Part shown: in pieces, positions 51,815 to 64,000 of the stretch | Numbering within the stretch: position 1 is the stretch's first letter | Layout of the letters: each line of letters begins with the position of its first letter | Assembly: GCA_037013685.1 (NCBI GenBank) | Contig: CM072893.1 | Span: forward strand, 15,340,736 to 15,404,735 | Direction of reading: 5' to 3' | DNA length: 64,000 nt | From: Acridotheres tristis | Lineage: Eukaryota; Chordata; Aves; Passeriformes; Sturnidae | The notes under the pieces: model-generated | Databases searched by the model: none | Told to the model about the DNA's origin: nothing | What the model saw: the letters and a program-made list of their open reading frames with translations, nothing else | Translations under genes and position numbers: made by a program

Positions 51815-54800
51815 GCAACGTGTTATTGACTGAGCCAGTGCTGGCATTTCGAGAAGTTATGCTGCAAACTTGAACTGTAAATGTCGCTGTTGCTGGCCCT
51901 GTCTTTGTACCAGCCTAAGGCCAGAGCAACCTCATGTTGTGTGTTTGAGCAAAACTTTATGCTAATGTGTTGTGAAGGTACACTTGAGGCAACCAAAACC
52001 CACTCATAATACATATCCTTTTCACTTAATACAACATTTGCTATTGTTCTGGCTATACACTTTATAAGTAACAAAGTTCTAGTTCGAGGAGGGTGTTGAA
52101 ATACAGGAGGCTAGATTCTAATCTCCAGCATTGAGATGATTTCTGTAAGGTTTGGCCTGTTAGTCGGTGGACAGAGACAAATAATAAATTCAATGCTCTA
52201 AGTGTGCATGGTGTCTATAAGAAGGCCTCATCTCTAAATCAGCTGGGTGGTAATCATAGCTCAAAACTGCATCCATCACAATGTTTCACATACAAAAAAA
52301 GAACTGCTGATCTAGGCAGTCACCTTTGTGATATCAGTCTTGGTAAATATGCTTTAGAAAATGATAAAGAAAGTTTCAGTTACCAAGGAATGCATATCAT
52401 CCCAAGGAAACAAGAGGATTAGACCCTTGAGACAAAAGGATGAAGGTACAGATATTTAGGTTTAGAAAGCATCTAAGTTATTGACAGAAAAATATGAATA
52501 TGATATGAAGCTCTTCTAAAGCAGGAAAAATGGAGTCACATGGGAGTTTCAAACATTTTTTGTGTGCCTGTAAAATTCTTGAGTTTCACTCTGAAATGGT
52601 ATTTCTAGTGACATGCAATGCAACTAAGTTTTTACCTCCCCTGTTCTCTCTTGCCAAGGGGAAGTGTGAGCTAGGAACAGGACTTTCAAGTCCTCAACTG
52701 GCATCATTCATTCATCACATGAATTACCCCAGCTCCTGGAGTTGAGGACCATCCGGTGGAGTTAGGGACAGTTCAGACTGTGCTTTACCCTATCCCTGTG
52801 TACGTCTAGGAATAGAGACAGATGCCAAAGCTGAGACAGATGTTAGTTCTGTGAATTTTAGTTATAGCCAGCAGGTGTGATTTCCACAGGGATCTTGCTC
52901 TTCCCGTAAGAATGACAGCCAAATGTTACAGCTGCGTGGGAATCACAGAGTGCACTTCCAAACTCACTCAGAAGCAAAAGCTAAAGGGAGTGTGGCTCTT
53001 AATTGTATTGACAGCATTTATTTCCTCATGTAAACAAAATGCTTTGTCATTCTCTCTCTGACACACCCTAGCCTATCCTTATTTGCTGCATGGAGCTCAC
53101 TCTAAGTCAGTTCCTCCCTATTGCTTCTGGATCCTTGGCCTTTACATGTATTGTGTGCCTTGGAATACATATGTAAAAAACACCTTTCATCTTTCCTTGG
53201 AGTTTATGGTATCTCTGCTTTTGTTCCCATTTGTGGGACTGCAGTACCTACATCCACCTGGCCTGTGCACCTTCCAGTCACATGTAACCTGCACACCTCA
53301 GCATGAGTCGCCTTATCCACATCTTCAGTGACCAGAAGCACGGTTCTTCTTCATGCACTTGCACACATTTCTGTGATTTGCAAGTATTCAAGAAACAAAG
53401 AGCCACGAGCTAGCATCTAATTCTCTTGCTGGAATGTATTTTTTTCACTGGTACTTCTCAAATGGAACATAAGGTCATTAAACATGGAAATAACAACCTC
53501 CTCTGCAGTATAGAAATTAGATACTTGAGGGCTTCTGAATGTGCAAATATTTGTGTTTCCGCACAGTCAGGTGTGTTTGCCTACTGCCCTTCAAAGGCAG
53601 GAAGTCTGTGTCACTGCAGACTCACGGTGGTGGATTCTTAATGGGGATCCCAACCCAAACTGACAGATGTTGGGTGTAATTTTTTTAACTTGTCAAGAAC
53701 CATCTTTTTTTCTTTTGCATTTTATTTTTATTAACAAGATACAAGGAATAAAGTGCACTCAGAAGGTGGTGTAGAAAACAGTAGCAGTCACAGCCACTCC
53801 ACAGAAAAGAGATGCAGAAACATAAGAAAGGTTTGGTGTGTTTTTAATTGTGAACGGCACTCCTTGCTGAGGCATAATTTTGGGGAGAAATCTGATGAGA
53901 GCTGCAGGTTTAATTCAGAGTGGCATTACTGCATTATCTTCATCCAAAATCAAGAACCACAGGAAAGCGTCTGCATCCGTTCATTTTGGAGGAGCAACCT
54001 GAATTCTGTCTTCCCGTGACAGATGCACTCCCATGAGGTCATCAGAGAGTCACTGTCCCACTCTCTGGCTCATTTTTCTCATTGTAAAACACGATTTACT
54101 TCACTCATTCCCACAGGTTTTGTGGCTGCAATGGGGAGTGTAAATCATTATTTTACTACTGCTTTGGCTGGAAAATCAGGCCTGTCTTTCTCACTGTGTG
54201 TTCTGTGTTCGTTACACACAGGCAGAACTGAAACCTGAAGAAACCAGAGAGTCCAGTTGCTGGGTGGAGGTTTGCTGTGGTTCCCAAATACCCTCTTGCT
54301 GCTCTTGTTGGCTCAGGCTGTATTTGTAAACATTCACAGGTCCTCTCCTTTGGATTGTTCCTTGGAGCCAGGTTTTCTTTTGATGTTAAACAGGATGTGT
54401 GTGTTAATTAATTTATTTTACTCAGGGTAGAAAATTACTGCCAGTGTTCTTTGAAGAGTCCTGTGAGCCATCTCTCCCATTGTGTAAACATTCAGGCAAT
54501 TTTGGTTAAAATGTTTATTTTTTTAAAATGATGCATAAATGTTAAACTGGCTGTTTTACAGTGGAGAGGTTTTACAGGCTCTTTTAAAAATGCCAAAGTC
54601 ATCTTTAAACAGTTACTGTTTAAAGTGAGGAGATGAAACACCAGACCAAGAGGATTCAAAGAAGAAAAAAAGGAGAACCAGTATTTTCTGCTAACAGGTG
54701 TTATTTGAGAGTTTTGTGCTGGTGAAAGTGATGGTGAAATACTCTGGAGACATTGTTTCTGCATCTACTCCTTTGTACTTCTACTGTGCACATTGTTAGT

Positions 54801-57800
54801 GAAAATACACCCTTCCTGCCTTAGTCCTAATTTTGAAAGGACTTCTGTGTGGTGATGACAGGAAAGCACAGGCTCTGTAAATGTTGACTTCCTGAGACTG
54901 CCAGGAGGGGCCAGTTCATGCCAATTTTGGCAGTGACATTTGTGCTGTGGAAGTACACTACTTCATGGCTTATAATGCACCAGGAGCTTTGATCATTAGA
55001 TGTTGCTTGTAATGTCTCCCAGACTCAGAGTAATCCCTCAGGATAAAAAGGTTTGAGAATCCCAGTGCTGGATGATTCTGTCATGTTACATATTATAATT
55101 TAGCACTCCCATGAGGGCAAGGAGCACAGGGTGTTCCTTGTCAAAACCAAAAGCTTTCAAACTGCAAGTTTAACCAAATTAGTAATAAATCCCTGTATTT
55201 TTTAATAGCTTTCTATTCTTTTGTGTTAATATTAAATAACTCCAGTCATGGTTTGATGTTTAATTGGCAGGGTGCTATGATTTGAGATTTTAAAACTGAT
55301 CAGTCAATGACATGCTACCAGACACACACAGTATTTTACCAAACAAGCCCAGACAGATGCCTTATTCTGAAGAGACTGCAGTGTGAGATTAATCCATCAA
55401 TATACTATATGACAGCAAATTCTCCAAGGGAATGATTTGGTCTCTTTGTAATCTCAAAAGTCTGCACACACTTCAGGGTATCTTTGGTGTTCAGAACTTT
55501 TATGCTGGGATAATAATCTATGGCCATTTAAACCAAGATCTAACAGAAAACTCAATGGAAGAAGTTTAGTATCTTCCCAAGGACTGTGCCATAAATTCAA
55601 CTGAGATGACAAAATGGCAAAATGGATAGTGTGAGATACATTCGTTTATCTTAATTTGAATTGAATTCAAATAGTAAGAGCCAAATGTTTAGATGAATTT
55701 GGCTGTAAGAGTTAAACTCTAAGTTTTCTCAGTGATCATTTAAAAAAACAAAGAAACAAGATTTGTTGCAGCTGGCACTAAATGGACTAACTTTTCTTTC
55801 AGCAGTAGCAATAGATTGTATTGACTGATCACTGGAAACCAAACTGCTCATTTCTCATTCCTTTTGGTTATGGGTGAACCCCAGCAATGAGGGAGTTACT
55901 TGTTCATGTTCTTCTCAACACTCTGAAAGGCAGCATTCAGCTCTTGTGGCCTGTCCATCCATCATCTTTTTTGCAATATTAGCCTTTCCTTTGACAGGGA
56001 CCCTATTTTAAAAAGAGGGCAACTCCATTCCAGGATGTGGCATTCGTTTTCAGTATTCATTCAGTAATCAATACCACTCAGCATGGTATATGTATAATTC
56101 CATACAATATTTTAAGTTAGTGGACATATCTGGGATATAGGGAGAAATCTGTGTTCATCCTTTACGTAACAGTCATTGAGTCATGCCATCTTGTTTAAAC
56201 AAACAGTGTGAATCTTAAAATAGCCCCTGAACATTCCAGTGCGATGGCCATATTCAAATGAATGTTCAAGATGTTTCCCCACTATCGTATACCCACAGAG
56301 TAACCCTTCAGTGACAGCAGAGCTGCCTGAAGTCGCTATTAAGTAAACTGGGCGCTGGTCACATGGATCTGTTCACTTCCTCTGGTGAAGCAGGAAAATC
56401 TGTTCCTCTGTCATCCACTCATCAAGGGAGGCAACAGAAATTAAATGTTTTGAGGCTAACCTCATCTGAGGGTGATTTAGCATACCAGTTACTGTTACTG
56501 GATAGTTATTAAAGGAGCTTGTGGAACATAACCTTGTTGCCATATAAGTGGTGGGAAACCCTGCTCTTCACCGGATTAACAATTGACATTGGCCATTTCA
56601 AGAAGATAGAGGTGAAAACTTGTTTTTTTAATGCATTATTATTAATATTCTTAGAGATACAGAACTAAAGGAAGTTCTTATTGCTCACATTATTTGTCTG
56701 ATTTTCAAGATACTTTCTGTTTTCTATAGGGTCCTATGGATAAATTTCAAAGGATAATTTAGATATTATAAAAGCATAGCATGTTGTAAAACTGATCAGT
56801 TAAGAGAGCAGCCAGTAGACATTGCAGCTCAGCATTCAAAAATTGTTTAGTGATGTCTCTCTAGCAAAGAAAGTTTCCAAGAGGAATCTGGAAAGGCAAG
56901 CCTTATGGAGCTCACTCAGTTTCTAACCTAGAGCTCATGCTAGTATTGAAGGGATTTGGATTTTCATGAGATGAGAAACATAAAATCAGACTGCTGTAGC
57001 CCTTTCTATATTGTTCTCAGCTCTTCCAGACCATCCATGTGTTACCTTGCACTAGGCTTTGCCTATATCATATGTAGTTGTGCAGGAATCCAGAACAGCT
57101 TGTGAAATCAGTCAATAAACCTGATATTGATCCCTTATTAAGGTAGGATAGGGCTCTAGAGAAAAGATAGTGTGGAGTGAGCTTTTGCCAGTTAAATATG
57201 CTGAATGTGGACCAAATGCTTCCCTTTCCTAGTTGGGGATCTATCCTGTGCTTCTGAAATCCAAAGTTTCAAGCTGAGAGGAAAACACCTTGTGTCTAGG
57301 TGACTTGGAAAAATCCCAGTGAAAGGCATGTGCCCCCATGGCTCACTAGGGGGGCTGGGGAAGCAGGCAGGCTGCCAGCAGGTACACAGAGCCTGCCTGG
57401 AGGCACCCAGGCACTGAGACCCTGACAGAGAGAGCTGCCCCCTCCTTGGTCTGAGCTCGTGGGGCACAGACCCACAGCACTAAAGAGCAGAGATGTACAG
57501 AACAGGGCTGGCTGCTCGGTCACACTACCTACTGACCCTGTCTCGTAACAGTAGAAAGCACTCAGAGACATTAAAATAGAACAAATTTGCAATGAGATCA
57601 GGTTATATGTTTTATGAGCCATATAATTAACATGCGACACTCAGAGCCATGGGATATTATTGACTTAAATAGCTTAGTAACTATCAAAAAGGATTAGGCG
57701 TTGACATGAAACAGAATAGCATGTGCACTGACACAAGCTAGGATCAAAATTACAGGGGCTACCAATCCTGGTGCTTCAGGGCACATTTTGATCATCAGCT

Positions 57801-60800
57801 TGGGGTCAGGAGGAAAGCCACTCTCTAATCAAGAAGTGTGCAATATGCACATGGGTCATAGTTACACGGATTTCTTTATTGGCCTGCTTTGATTCCTTTC
57901 CCTTTTACTTCTCTGTCTTCATTTCATACCCTTCTCTTCCCCCATTCCATACATTTATCATCTGGAATAGGTCACTACTGAAGACAAGACACTAAACTAG
58001 ATGGATGGCTGAATAGTCCCTACTAATAGGGTAATTTAATATTTGCTTCTCTCCAGAACTCTATCGTTTATTTCAAATATAAATTTTATATTCATTCACT
58101 AAAAAGTTCCTCTCTTTCCAATCTTCTTTCTATGCATGCTACTTTTTATTTTTATCAGCCTCACTTATAAATCCTCAGAGGTAGCAAATGAATGTCAGTT
58201 TGGGAGAAGGAAGAGAACAACCAGGCACATTAAAGAAAATTGATTTTCTTGGTAGATGCTCAACAACAGCATAAGTAAAAAGAAATTGAGATTTTGTATA
58301 GCCAACATGAATAATCACCTATGAAAATAAGGGGGCTTTCTTCTGTGAACATGAATGTGAGTCCATGAACAGTAATGATAAAATGATGATTCATTTAGGT
58401 AACGCTTTGTGTATTTCTTTGTAGATTCAGAAGAAACGTAATAGTTAAGAATTTCAAAACTTTTCCTCACCTGCCAAAAAATCTCTCATTTTAAGATGAT
58501 GGAATATTTCACACAATTTTAGATGTTTGGATTTTTTGTTTTGCATTTTCATTTGTTACTATACTGAAGTAGTGTCAGGAAGCCCCACACAATAGCAGGG
58601 CAGGTTGAATTTTATGCCCTGTAGTATCTCTATGAGAAATAAGACCTACCTGGAGCTACTCACTTTAAAGAGGCAGGCTAGAGAGCAGAGACAGAGAGAG
58701 AAAAATTGGCTGATTCTTTGTGGGACCTCAAGTTAATAGCAGAAACCCAGAAAATGTCTGTTTAAAAAAATATGCCTACTCATTTTCTTTACTGCATGTT
58801 TCTTTTTTGGTACTTGCTTTCAACCTCCCAGACTGATTTCTGACTCCACCCATTCTTATCCTTCCCAAGTCCTTTACTTTTGCTAACATCCTTTCTTCCT
58901 ATCTGGTACTAGCCAGCACTGCTCCACTCAGCACACTGATACATGCTGCCCTTGGGCTTACTCAACCTTGCTATAAAGACGCTATCATGCATCTTCTCCA
59001 GCATCCTTCCCATTTTCCACAGTGGTTTGAATTCCAGTTAGTTTCTGTGAAATATTTTTTTAGTCCTTCACTCTGCTTCCCTAAAGACCAACGCTTTTGT
59101 GTTACTGCCTTCCCACAGACATTCTTCAACATAGCAAAGCTGACCTTAGGCTCCATGGAGAGATGGGGCCTGATCCGAAGTCCATTAACATCGGAGGAAA
59201 TGTCCATTTACGCCCATGGGCTTTGCATTAAATCCTTTGCATTTTACTTACTTTCTTTAGGGCCTCTTACTCAGCTCCAGTTATTAAAATCAGATTATTA
59301 CCTCACAGATCCCTGACAGTTCAGAGTATTGTATAAGCCAAACTGTGCTACTTCAAAGATTGAGACCAAAACTGCCACTCTGCTAATGTGAAATCTGCAG
59401 CTGGCTAGTACTAAAAGCAAAGCATTACTTCCAGATTTCAATCCTGCTCAGGTCAGAATCTCACTTACTGTTCATTAGCTCAATCTCCCATTATTAGTGC
59501 ACAGGCTCTCAAAACTATTTCATACTGTTCAGATATTTTCTAGTTCCTGCAACATTATTCTGACCAGGCACCATCCAGATTCACCTCTGTTTGCAGTCTT
59601 GCTCTCAGTAGAAGTAGACTGGAATGTCAGCCAGAACATCAATATTTCTTTCTGTTGACACAATACTCTCTTATCCATATTGCCACCCCTCCTCCTGCTT
59701 CATTTTGTCTACATTCCTTTTAAAAACTCTACTCCCATAATTTAGTCTCCCACTCAGTACTTGGTTTAATCAAGTCTGTCACTCAATTTATATCCCACTT
59801 CTCACTTAACACAAGTTTCTCAGTTAGCAATCTGTTTCTGTAGCACTTGCTATGCAGAACACATGGTTAGCTTTTCTTTACACACTTGCTCCTCTGTTCC
59901 CTTTCTGATTTCCAGACCTCACTTTTCCTTGTAGTACTTGAAGAAATGTCCTCTTCTGTCTCCCTCTTTTTACGTTCCTCATGTATTTTTATCAGACCAC
60001 TGCTATCAGAGCTTCTCAAATATCACGGGGTGCTTTATGTAGAGCACAGAATACTCCTTGAGTCCAGTTAAAACAGTTTTCAACTGCAGAATAGCTCTCA
60101 GTTTAATACATAGCTTTAGGTAAACCTCTCCTGTTGCTGTACTTTTTCGTTATGGCTCGGCCTCTTTCCTGTGCATTAAAGTTACATTCACTCCCTCTGG
60201 CTGCTTATTCACTACAGCATGCTAAAATGTTGTCCTAATCCTCCACTCTCAGTTTTGTGTTGTTGGAACAGAGCCGTATCCCAGTTGCTCTGTACATTTT
60301 AACATTGGGGAATAGGTTGCATATTTCCTGATGACATCGCCTAGTGCAACCACAGCACAAACTTAACAGCTCACTTTTCCTGCACAAAGGACATCTAATG
60401 TAGTTTTGGGTGGTGGAAATGCAGTGCAGGTTGTGTATCAGCAACATTGTCCACCCCTCTATATATAATCTCCCACTTGAATTTCATGTTATCAGCCAAT
60501 TTCCTTGGTAAGGACCACGGGTTGTCAAACTGCTTTCCTCCTTGGCTGCAAGTGTTCTGTTAAAGAAACTGGTGGACCACCAAATGAGACTGTTGGAAGA
60601 GTTTTATCTTGGCAGGAGCCCGATCAACTGATACCTGTTGGATAGATCATTTGTTGGTTCTCTGAATTATACAGCTGTGTCAGCAGGTTTCCAGGTTTAA
60701 ATGCTGGCATGGTCTAAGACGCAGAATGCTGTTGTTTCATAATCACCTTCTAGAGGTATTGCTTTGTTGTAATGCTACTGTTATGTTGTCCTACTTTTGC

Positions 60801-61429
60801 TATCTACTTTCTGCATAGGAGGAGGGAATTTCTGCCCACTGCATCACTTCGGTGTAGTCTTTGCAGCACTGGGCTGGCTGCATTTAACCTGGAGATAGGG
60901 AGCGGGGGGGGGGATATGCAGGTGGCTGCTGTCACTGCTTTTCATATGATTGAATAACACGATGATTTCATAGTCCAGACACGGCACAGTATGGTACTTA
61001 CACTGTACTCTTAATTTTCAGATCAGTTTAATGCTACTCCTGGCTTATGGTACACTCATCTGTCTCTCTGAATGTTCTTAACACAGCTTGCACTCCCAGT
61101 CACGCAGGAGAGGCCAGTGCAGCTCTTCTCTCTCTGGCTGGATCAGTGACTGCCCTATATAAATCTGCATATTAAGCAGATTTGGCAATTGTTCAGACAG
61201 AGACAGACTCACTTAAGTAAAAGGAGAAAACAAACTTGCTTATTAAGGCACTGCAGCAGCACTCTCAGATACTGTGTTAGTAGAGACAGCACAGAGGCTG
61301 GTTCGCTTTCTTTTGTAGTTGGGAGACTAATGATTTCTGTTTGTCTTGTGCGTCCAAGTCCCATCACCATAAAGCACGCGTGTGTGCGAATGCCGGTTCT
61401 CACTCTCTAACAGTTTCAAGCAATTTCGC
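51815..61429. other. AT-rich upstream region of the CAMK2-type gene, no gene seen
   Basis: Nearly 10 kb with only short open frames (up to 114 codons, 57,296-57,640 -), none recognisable. A GC-richer patch lies at about 57,290-57,480 and a run of ten G at 60,904-60,913. No transposon is recognised. This block directly precedes the CpG-island promoter and would be the first place to look for its enhancers, but nothing in it can be named. Confidence 0.5.
60904..60913 (+). repeat. Run of ten G
   Basis: A mononucleotide run of ten G residues within agcggggggggggatatgc. It is a likely length-variable site and a local sequencing trouble spot. Confidence 0.85.
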
Positions 61430-62351
61430 GTGTTACCGCTTTACCTCTGCACCAGATGGTTCATTTCCTCGGGGACTTCCACACGCGTCCCCAAGGTCGG
61501 GCAGCCTGACAGCGCTCGGGAGCACAGGGCCCAACTTTGAGGTGGATCCGCAGAAGGGTTGAGGCCCCGCTTCCCCCGGTCGCGGGCGGCAGCGCAGCGG
61601 GCCGGGCTCCCTGCGCTGTGCGCCGATCTCTGACCGCGGTCGGGACGGGCGGCGGCGGCCGGGAGCCGCCACCTCTCCCTCCCCGCTCGCGGAGCGGCCG
61701 GAGCGAGCCGGGCGGTTGCTGCCGCCGGGCCGTGACACGCAGGGGACGGGTGGCCCGGTGTTAGCCCCGCTGACGTGCGCCCGGGGGAGGGCGGCGGCAG
61801 CGGCAGCAGATCCCTCTTCCCTCCCCGCCCGCCGCACGCAGGAAGCTTATCCGGCCGCGGCTGGCCCGGCGCCCCTCGCGCGGGGAATTAAGAGAAATAC
61901 CCGCGGTGCCCCCGGCCGGGGTCTGCTCCCGGCCGCCGGCGGAGCGCGTGGGGAGGGGGCGCGCCCGCCGCAGTCCGCCCGCCCTTGGCAGGGGGCGGGG
62001 GCGCTCACTGCAGTGCCCGCTCCGCGCCCGCGGCGGGGGGAGCGGCCGCGCCCCGGCTGCAGCCCCCGGCGGGCGACGGCGCTGCGGGCGCCCCGGGAGC
62101 GCCCCCGGCGGCCACACCCCGCGGCGGGCCGGGGCCGGCGGAGGGAGGGGGCCGGCGCGGGGTGTCTCCGAGCCAGTTCTCGCGGTGCTGGCCAGGCTCA
62201 GCCTCCTTCCCCTCCCCGGCGAGCGGTGACTGTGCACGGCGGAGCGGGGAGCGCCGAGCCGGGCGCCGGGGGAGCCCGCGCCGCCCCGCCGAGCCAGGAG
62301 GAAGGCCGCCGAGCAGCGCGCCCGCCCGGCCCGTCCCCGCCGCCCTGCCCC

Positions 62352-62369
62352 ATGCCCCAGCGACGCTGA
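62352..62369 (+). other. Five-codon upstream ORF (MPQRR) before the CAMK2 start
   Basis: An ATG at 62,352 opens MPQRR followed by TGA at 62,367-62,369, 18 nt before the main ATG. It is in the same frame as the main start, and its stop also blocks any N-terminal extension of the kinase. Its context (C at -3, C at +4) is weak, so most ribosomes should scan past it. It matters only if the transcript starts upstream of 62,352, which the position in the CpG island makes likely. Confidence 0.5.
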
Positions 62370-62387
62370 GCCTCCCGCAGCCCGAAC

Positions 62388-62452
62388 ATGGCCACCACGG
62401 CAACGTGCACCCGCTTCACCGACGAGTACCAGCTCTACGAGGAGCTTGGCAA
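62388..62452 (+). CDS. CaMKII subunit, first coding exon (gamma most likely)
   Basis: First coding exon of a Ca2+/calmodulin-dependent protein kinase II subunit, a Ser/Thr kinase that forms dodecameric holoenzymes and decodes calcium signals in the cytoplasm and at synapses. The exon encodes 21 residues plus two bases of codon 22 (MATTATCTRFT, then DEYQLYEELG), matching the conserved CaMKII N-terminus just before the glycine-rich ATP loop. It ends GGCAA|GTACGG; family members resume with a codon completing Lys and then GAFSVVRR, so the phase-2 donor is where expected. The ATG at 62,388 has A at -3 and G at +4, and an in-frame TGA lies 18 nt upstream. MATTATCT favours gamma: alpha has MATITCT, beta MATTVTCT with a YEDIG segment, delta MASTTTCT. 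The paralogue call rests on few residues; family membership is near certain. The remaining exons lie beyond the right edge. Confidence 0.93.
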
Positions 62453-64000
62453 GTACGGAGCCCGCTGTGCGCCCCGCGCCGCGCCCTGCTGCCTGCCCCG
62501 GCCCCGGGACCCACCGGCGCTGCCGGGAGCACTGTGCCGGCGACCCTGCTCTCCCGGGAGCCGGAGGAGGATTAGCTGTCGCGCTGTAATCCTTTTCTCC
62601 AGCCCTCCGTCCACCCCAGCGGCACAGCCGCCGGAGGGAAAGGTGCTCCTGCCCTCCTGGGTCGCCGCGCCGCAGCGGGTGTCCCTGCAGCCTGTCTCGG
62701 GCTACACGCTCCTGTTGCACCCCGAGATTTCCTCTCTTCCCTCCTTTCCTTTCTCAGGACCTGACTGCCCCGTCCTCCTTCCCGCACCGGCTCCCAGCTA
62801 CACGTTGCCGTTCCCTGCAACTGTTTCTGCGCTGGGACGCGACACTGTTACAGCCACTCCGCGATGCTTCAGTCCCCACTTCCTTGTCCCTGTGAAAGGA
62901 CCAGGTGCTGCTGCACCGCGCTTCTCCTCCCTCCCCGCTTCCTCGCTTCTTCCCTCCCTCTCTCCGCACTTGTCTCCGCATTGGCAGACTTGCTGCTGCA
63001 CCCTAGGACAGGGCTTTGCAGGGGAGCGCAGTTGGGCAGGAAAGCAGCGCAGAAAGGGCCAGGGTAGGATTATGGGGACAGTGCTTTCGTGGGTGCTGCT
63101 GCTGGCTCCCTCCCTTTCTGCACCAACTGCTGGGCTCTGCTGCATCTCTTCTCTCCAGCCCGGTGTCCCCGTCCCTCCCCACACTGCTGCAGCTGTGTGT
63201 CACCGAGCCCGGGCCCCGGTGCTGGTGCTCACCTTGATGCTCATTGGTTTGTATTAGAGGTTGAGGAAGGGGATAAAAAGGCAGGACTCCGCAATATTGG
63301 GAGGATTCAAGCTATTTTAGGCTTCCTGTAGGACTAACTGTATGCGGGGCCCTTGTGCAGCTTCTGTTCCCCTCTCTCATAGTTGAAATATGGACATTTG
63401 TCCCTAGACATGGGTTTGCATTCCTGATCTGAAGGACTTGGAATTTTCTGCTAGTTTTCTCATATTTGTCCTTTCCCCCTTTCAGATCTTTCCTGCAAAG
63501 ATAGTTGTTCTTTACGCACCATGATTTTTGTTATTTTTAAAAAATAGAGGGCTGTTTCCAATTGCTAATTGTATAGTCCTGTAGATTTTCAGTCTCTATC
63601 TTTTCACCGTCGTCTCTGTTGTATTCACTCTTTTCCCTCACAGGAGTCCTTCTTCCCTCCTTCTCGGACGTCTTCTCAAAGAATAATTCTCTTTGGAATA
63701 GTTGTAATAATATCAATAGTTTCAGCTTGTGAAAATGTACAAAGCCTTGTAGTTTTTTACTCACTTCATTAATAGGTACATGGTTATCCCCGTTTTGCAG
63801 GTGGATTGAGGGATATAAGAGAACTAGTAACTTCTGCAAAGTGTTGCAGTGATTTTGTGACTGAGCTTGCACTTGAGCATGGGAGACATGAGTCCTGTTT
63901 TTGTGCTGTGACTGCCAGGGATGCTGTCTCTGGCAGGTGGACTTAGCAGCTAATGTTTGCAGCATCTTTCAGGGCTGTTTGTCTCCTGTGTATCAATCCC
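62453..64000 (+). other. Start of intron 1 of the CAMK2-type gene
   Basis: It begins with the donor GTACGG. The first few hundred bases stay CpG-rich, then C/T-rich, then the sequence becomes AT-rich after about 63,240. No second exon appears: nothing resembling the GAFSVVRRC-coding sequence is present before the window ends. The open frame that reads through the donor to 63,257 (289 codons) is intronic read-through, as are the other open frames here. Confidence 0.88.

Larger units (their letters stand above)
61430..62720 (+). promoter_or_regulatory. CpG-island promoter of the CAMK2-type gene
   Basis: Composition changes abruptly near 61,430 to very GC- and CpG-rich sequence that extends through the first coding exon into intron 1. 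It fades to C-rich sequence after about 62,720. GC-box-like motifs are seen at 61,991-62,003 (gggggcgggggcg) and about 61,975-61,984 (ccgcccgccc), and a CRE-like TGACGTGC at 61,771-61,778. No TATA box is evident near the exon, as expected for a CpG-island promoter with dispersed starts. The transcription start cannot be fixed from sequence. Long open frames on both strands here (for example 319 codons minus at 61,761-62,720 and 217 codons plus at 61,716-62,369) are products of GC richness and should not be called genes. Confidence 0.85.

Noticed and set aside
61761..62720. 319-codon minus-strand ORF and several long plus-strand ORFs across the CpG island
   Set aside because: GC-rich DNA has few stop codons. 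The frames overlap on both strands, are dominated by Arg, Gly, Ala and Pro, and run through the CAMK2 exon and its splice donor.
62388..63257. 289-codon ORF starting at the CAMK2 ATG
   Set aside because: Only the first 65 bases are coding. The translation leaves the CaMKII family pattern exactly at the GGCAA|GTACGG donor, so the remainder is intron read-through.

Overview
The window looks like avian nuclear DNA. Two 5'-truncated CR1 LINE copies are present, one on each strand, and both keep the characteristic CR1 3' end. Interspersed repeats are otherwise sparse. The bulk is AT-rich non-coding DNA, interrupted by sharp CpG-rich islets. I cannot assign a species from the sequence alone.

Only one protein-coding gene is clearly supported. 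At the right edge, on the + strand, is the first coding exon of a Ca2+/calmodulin-dependent protein kinase II gene. Its N-terminus (MATTATCTRFT...) fits the gamma paralogue (CAMK2G) best. The exon lies in a CpG-island promoter (about 61,430-62,720) and is preceded by a five-codon in-frame upstream ORF. It ends at a phase-2 splice donor (GGCAA|GTACGG). The rest of the window, 62,453-64,000, is the start of intron 1.

Positions 1 to about 61,400 form a gene-poor upstream region. CR1 copies lie at 4,800-5,330 (+) and 14,582-15,198 (-), with a few simple repeats and small duplications elsewhere. I found no convincing exon of a neighbouring gene. There are weak exon-like intervals at 43.3-44.1 kb, with good splice-site sequences but no recognisable protein. 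A CpG-rich islet of unknown role lies at about 50.95-51.19 kb.

The most striking object is a minisatellite at 47,331-48,140. It has 81 consecutive 10-bp units (consensus YGGGATAnYC) in unbroken 10-bp register over 810 bp, inside GC-rich flanks. It carries a G-triplet and a TA step nearly every 10 bp. Its minus strand is open in all three frames for most of its length, giving a 369-codon ORF whose middle is a 10-residue peptide repeat. Several unusually long unrecognised ORFs lie just beside it (45.5-47.4 kb). Whether this locus is transcribed, structural or neutral cannot be decided from sequence alone.
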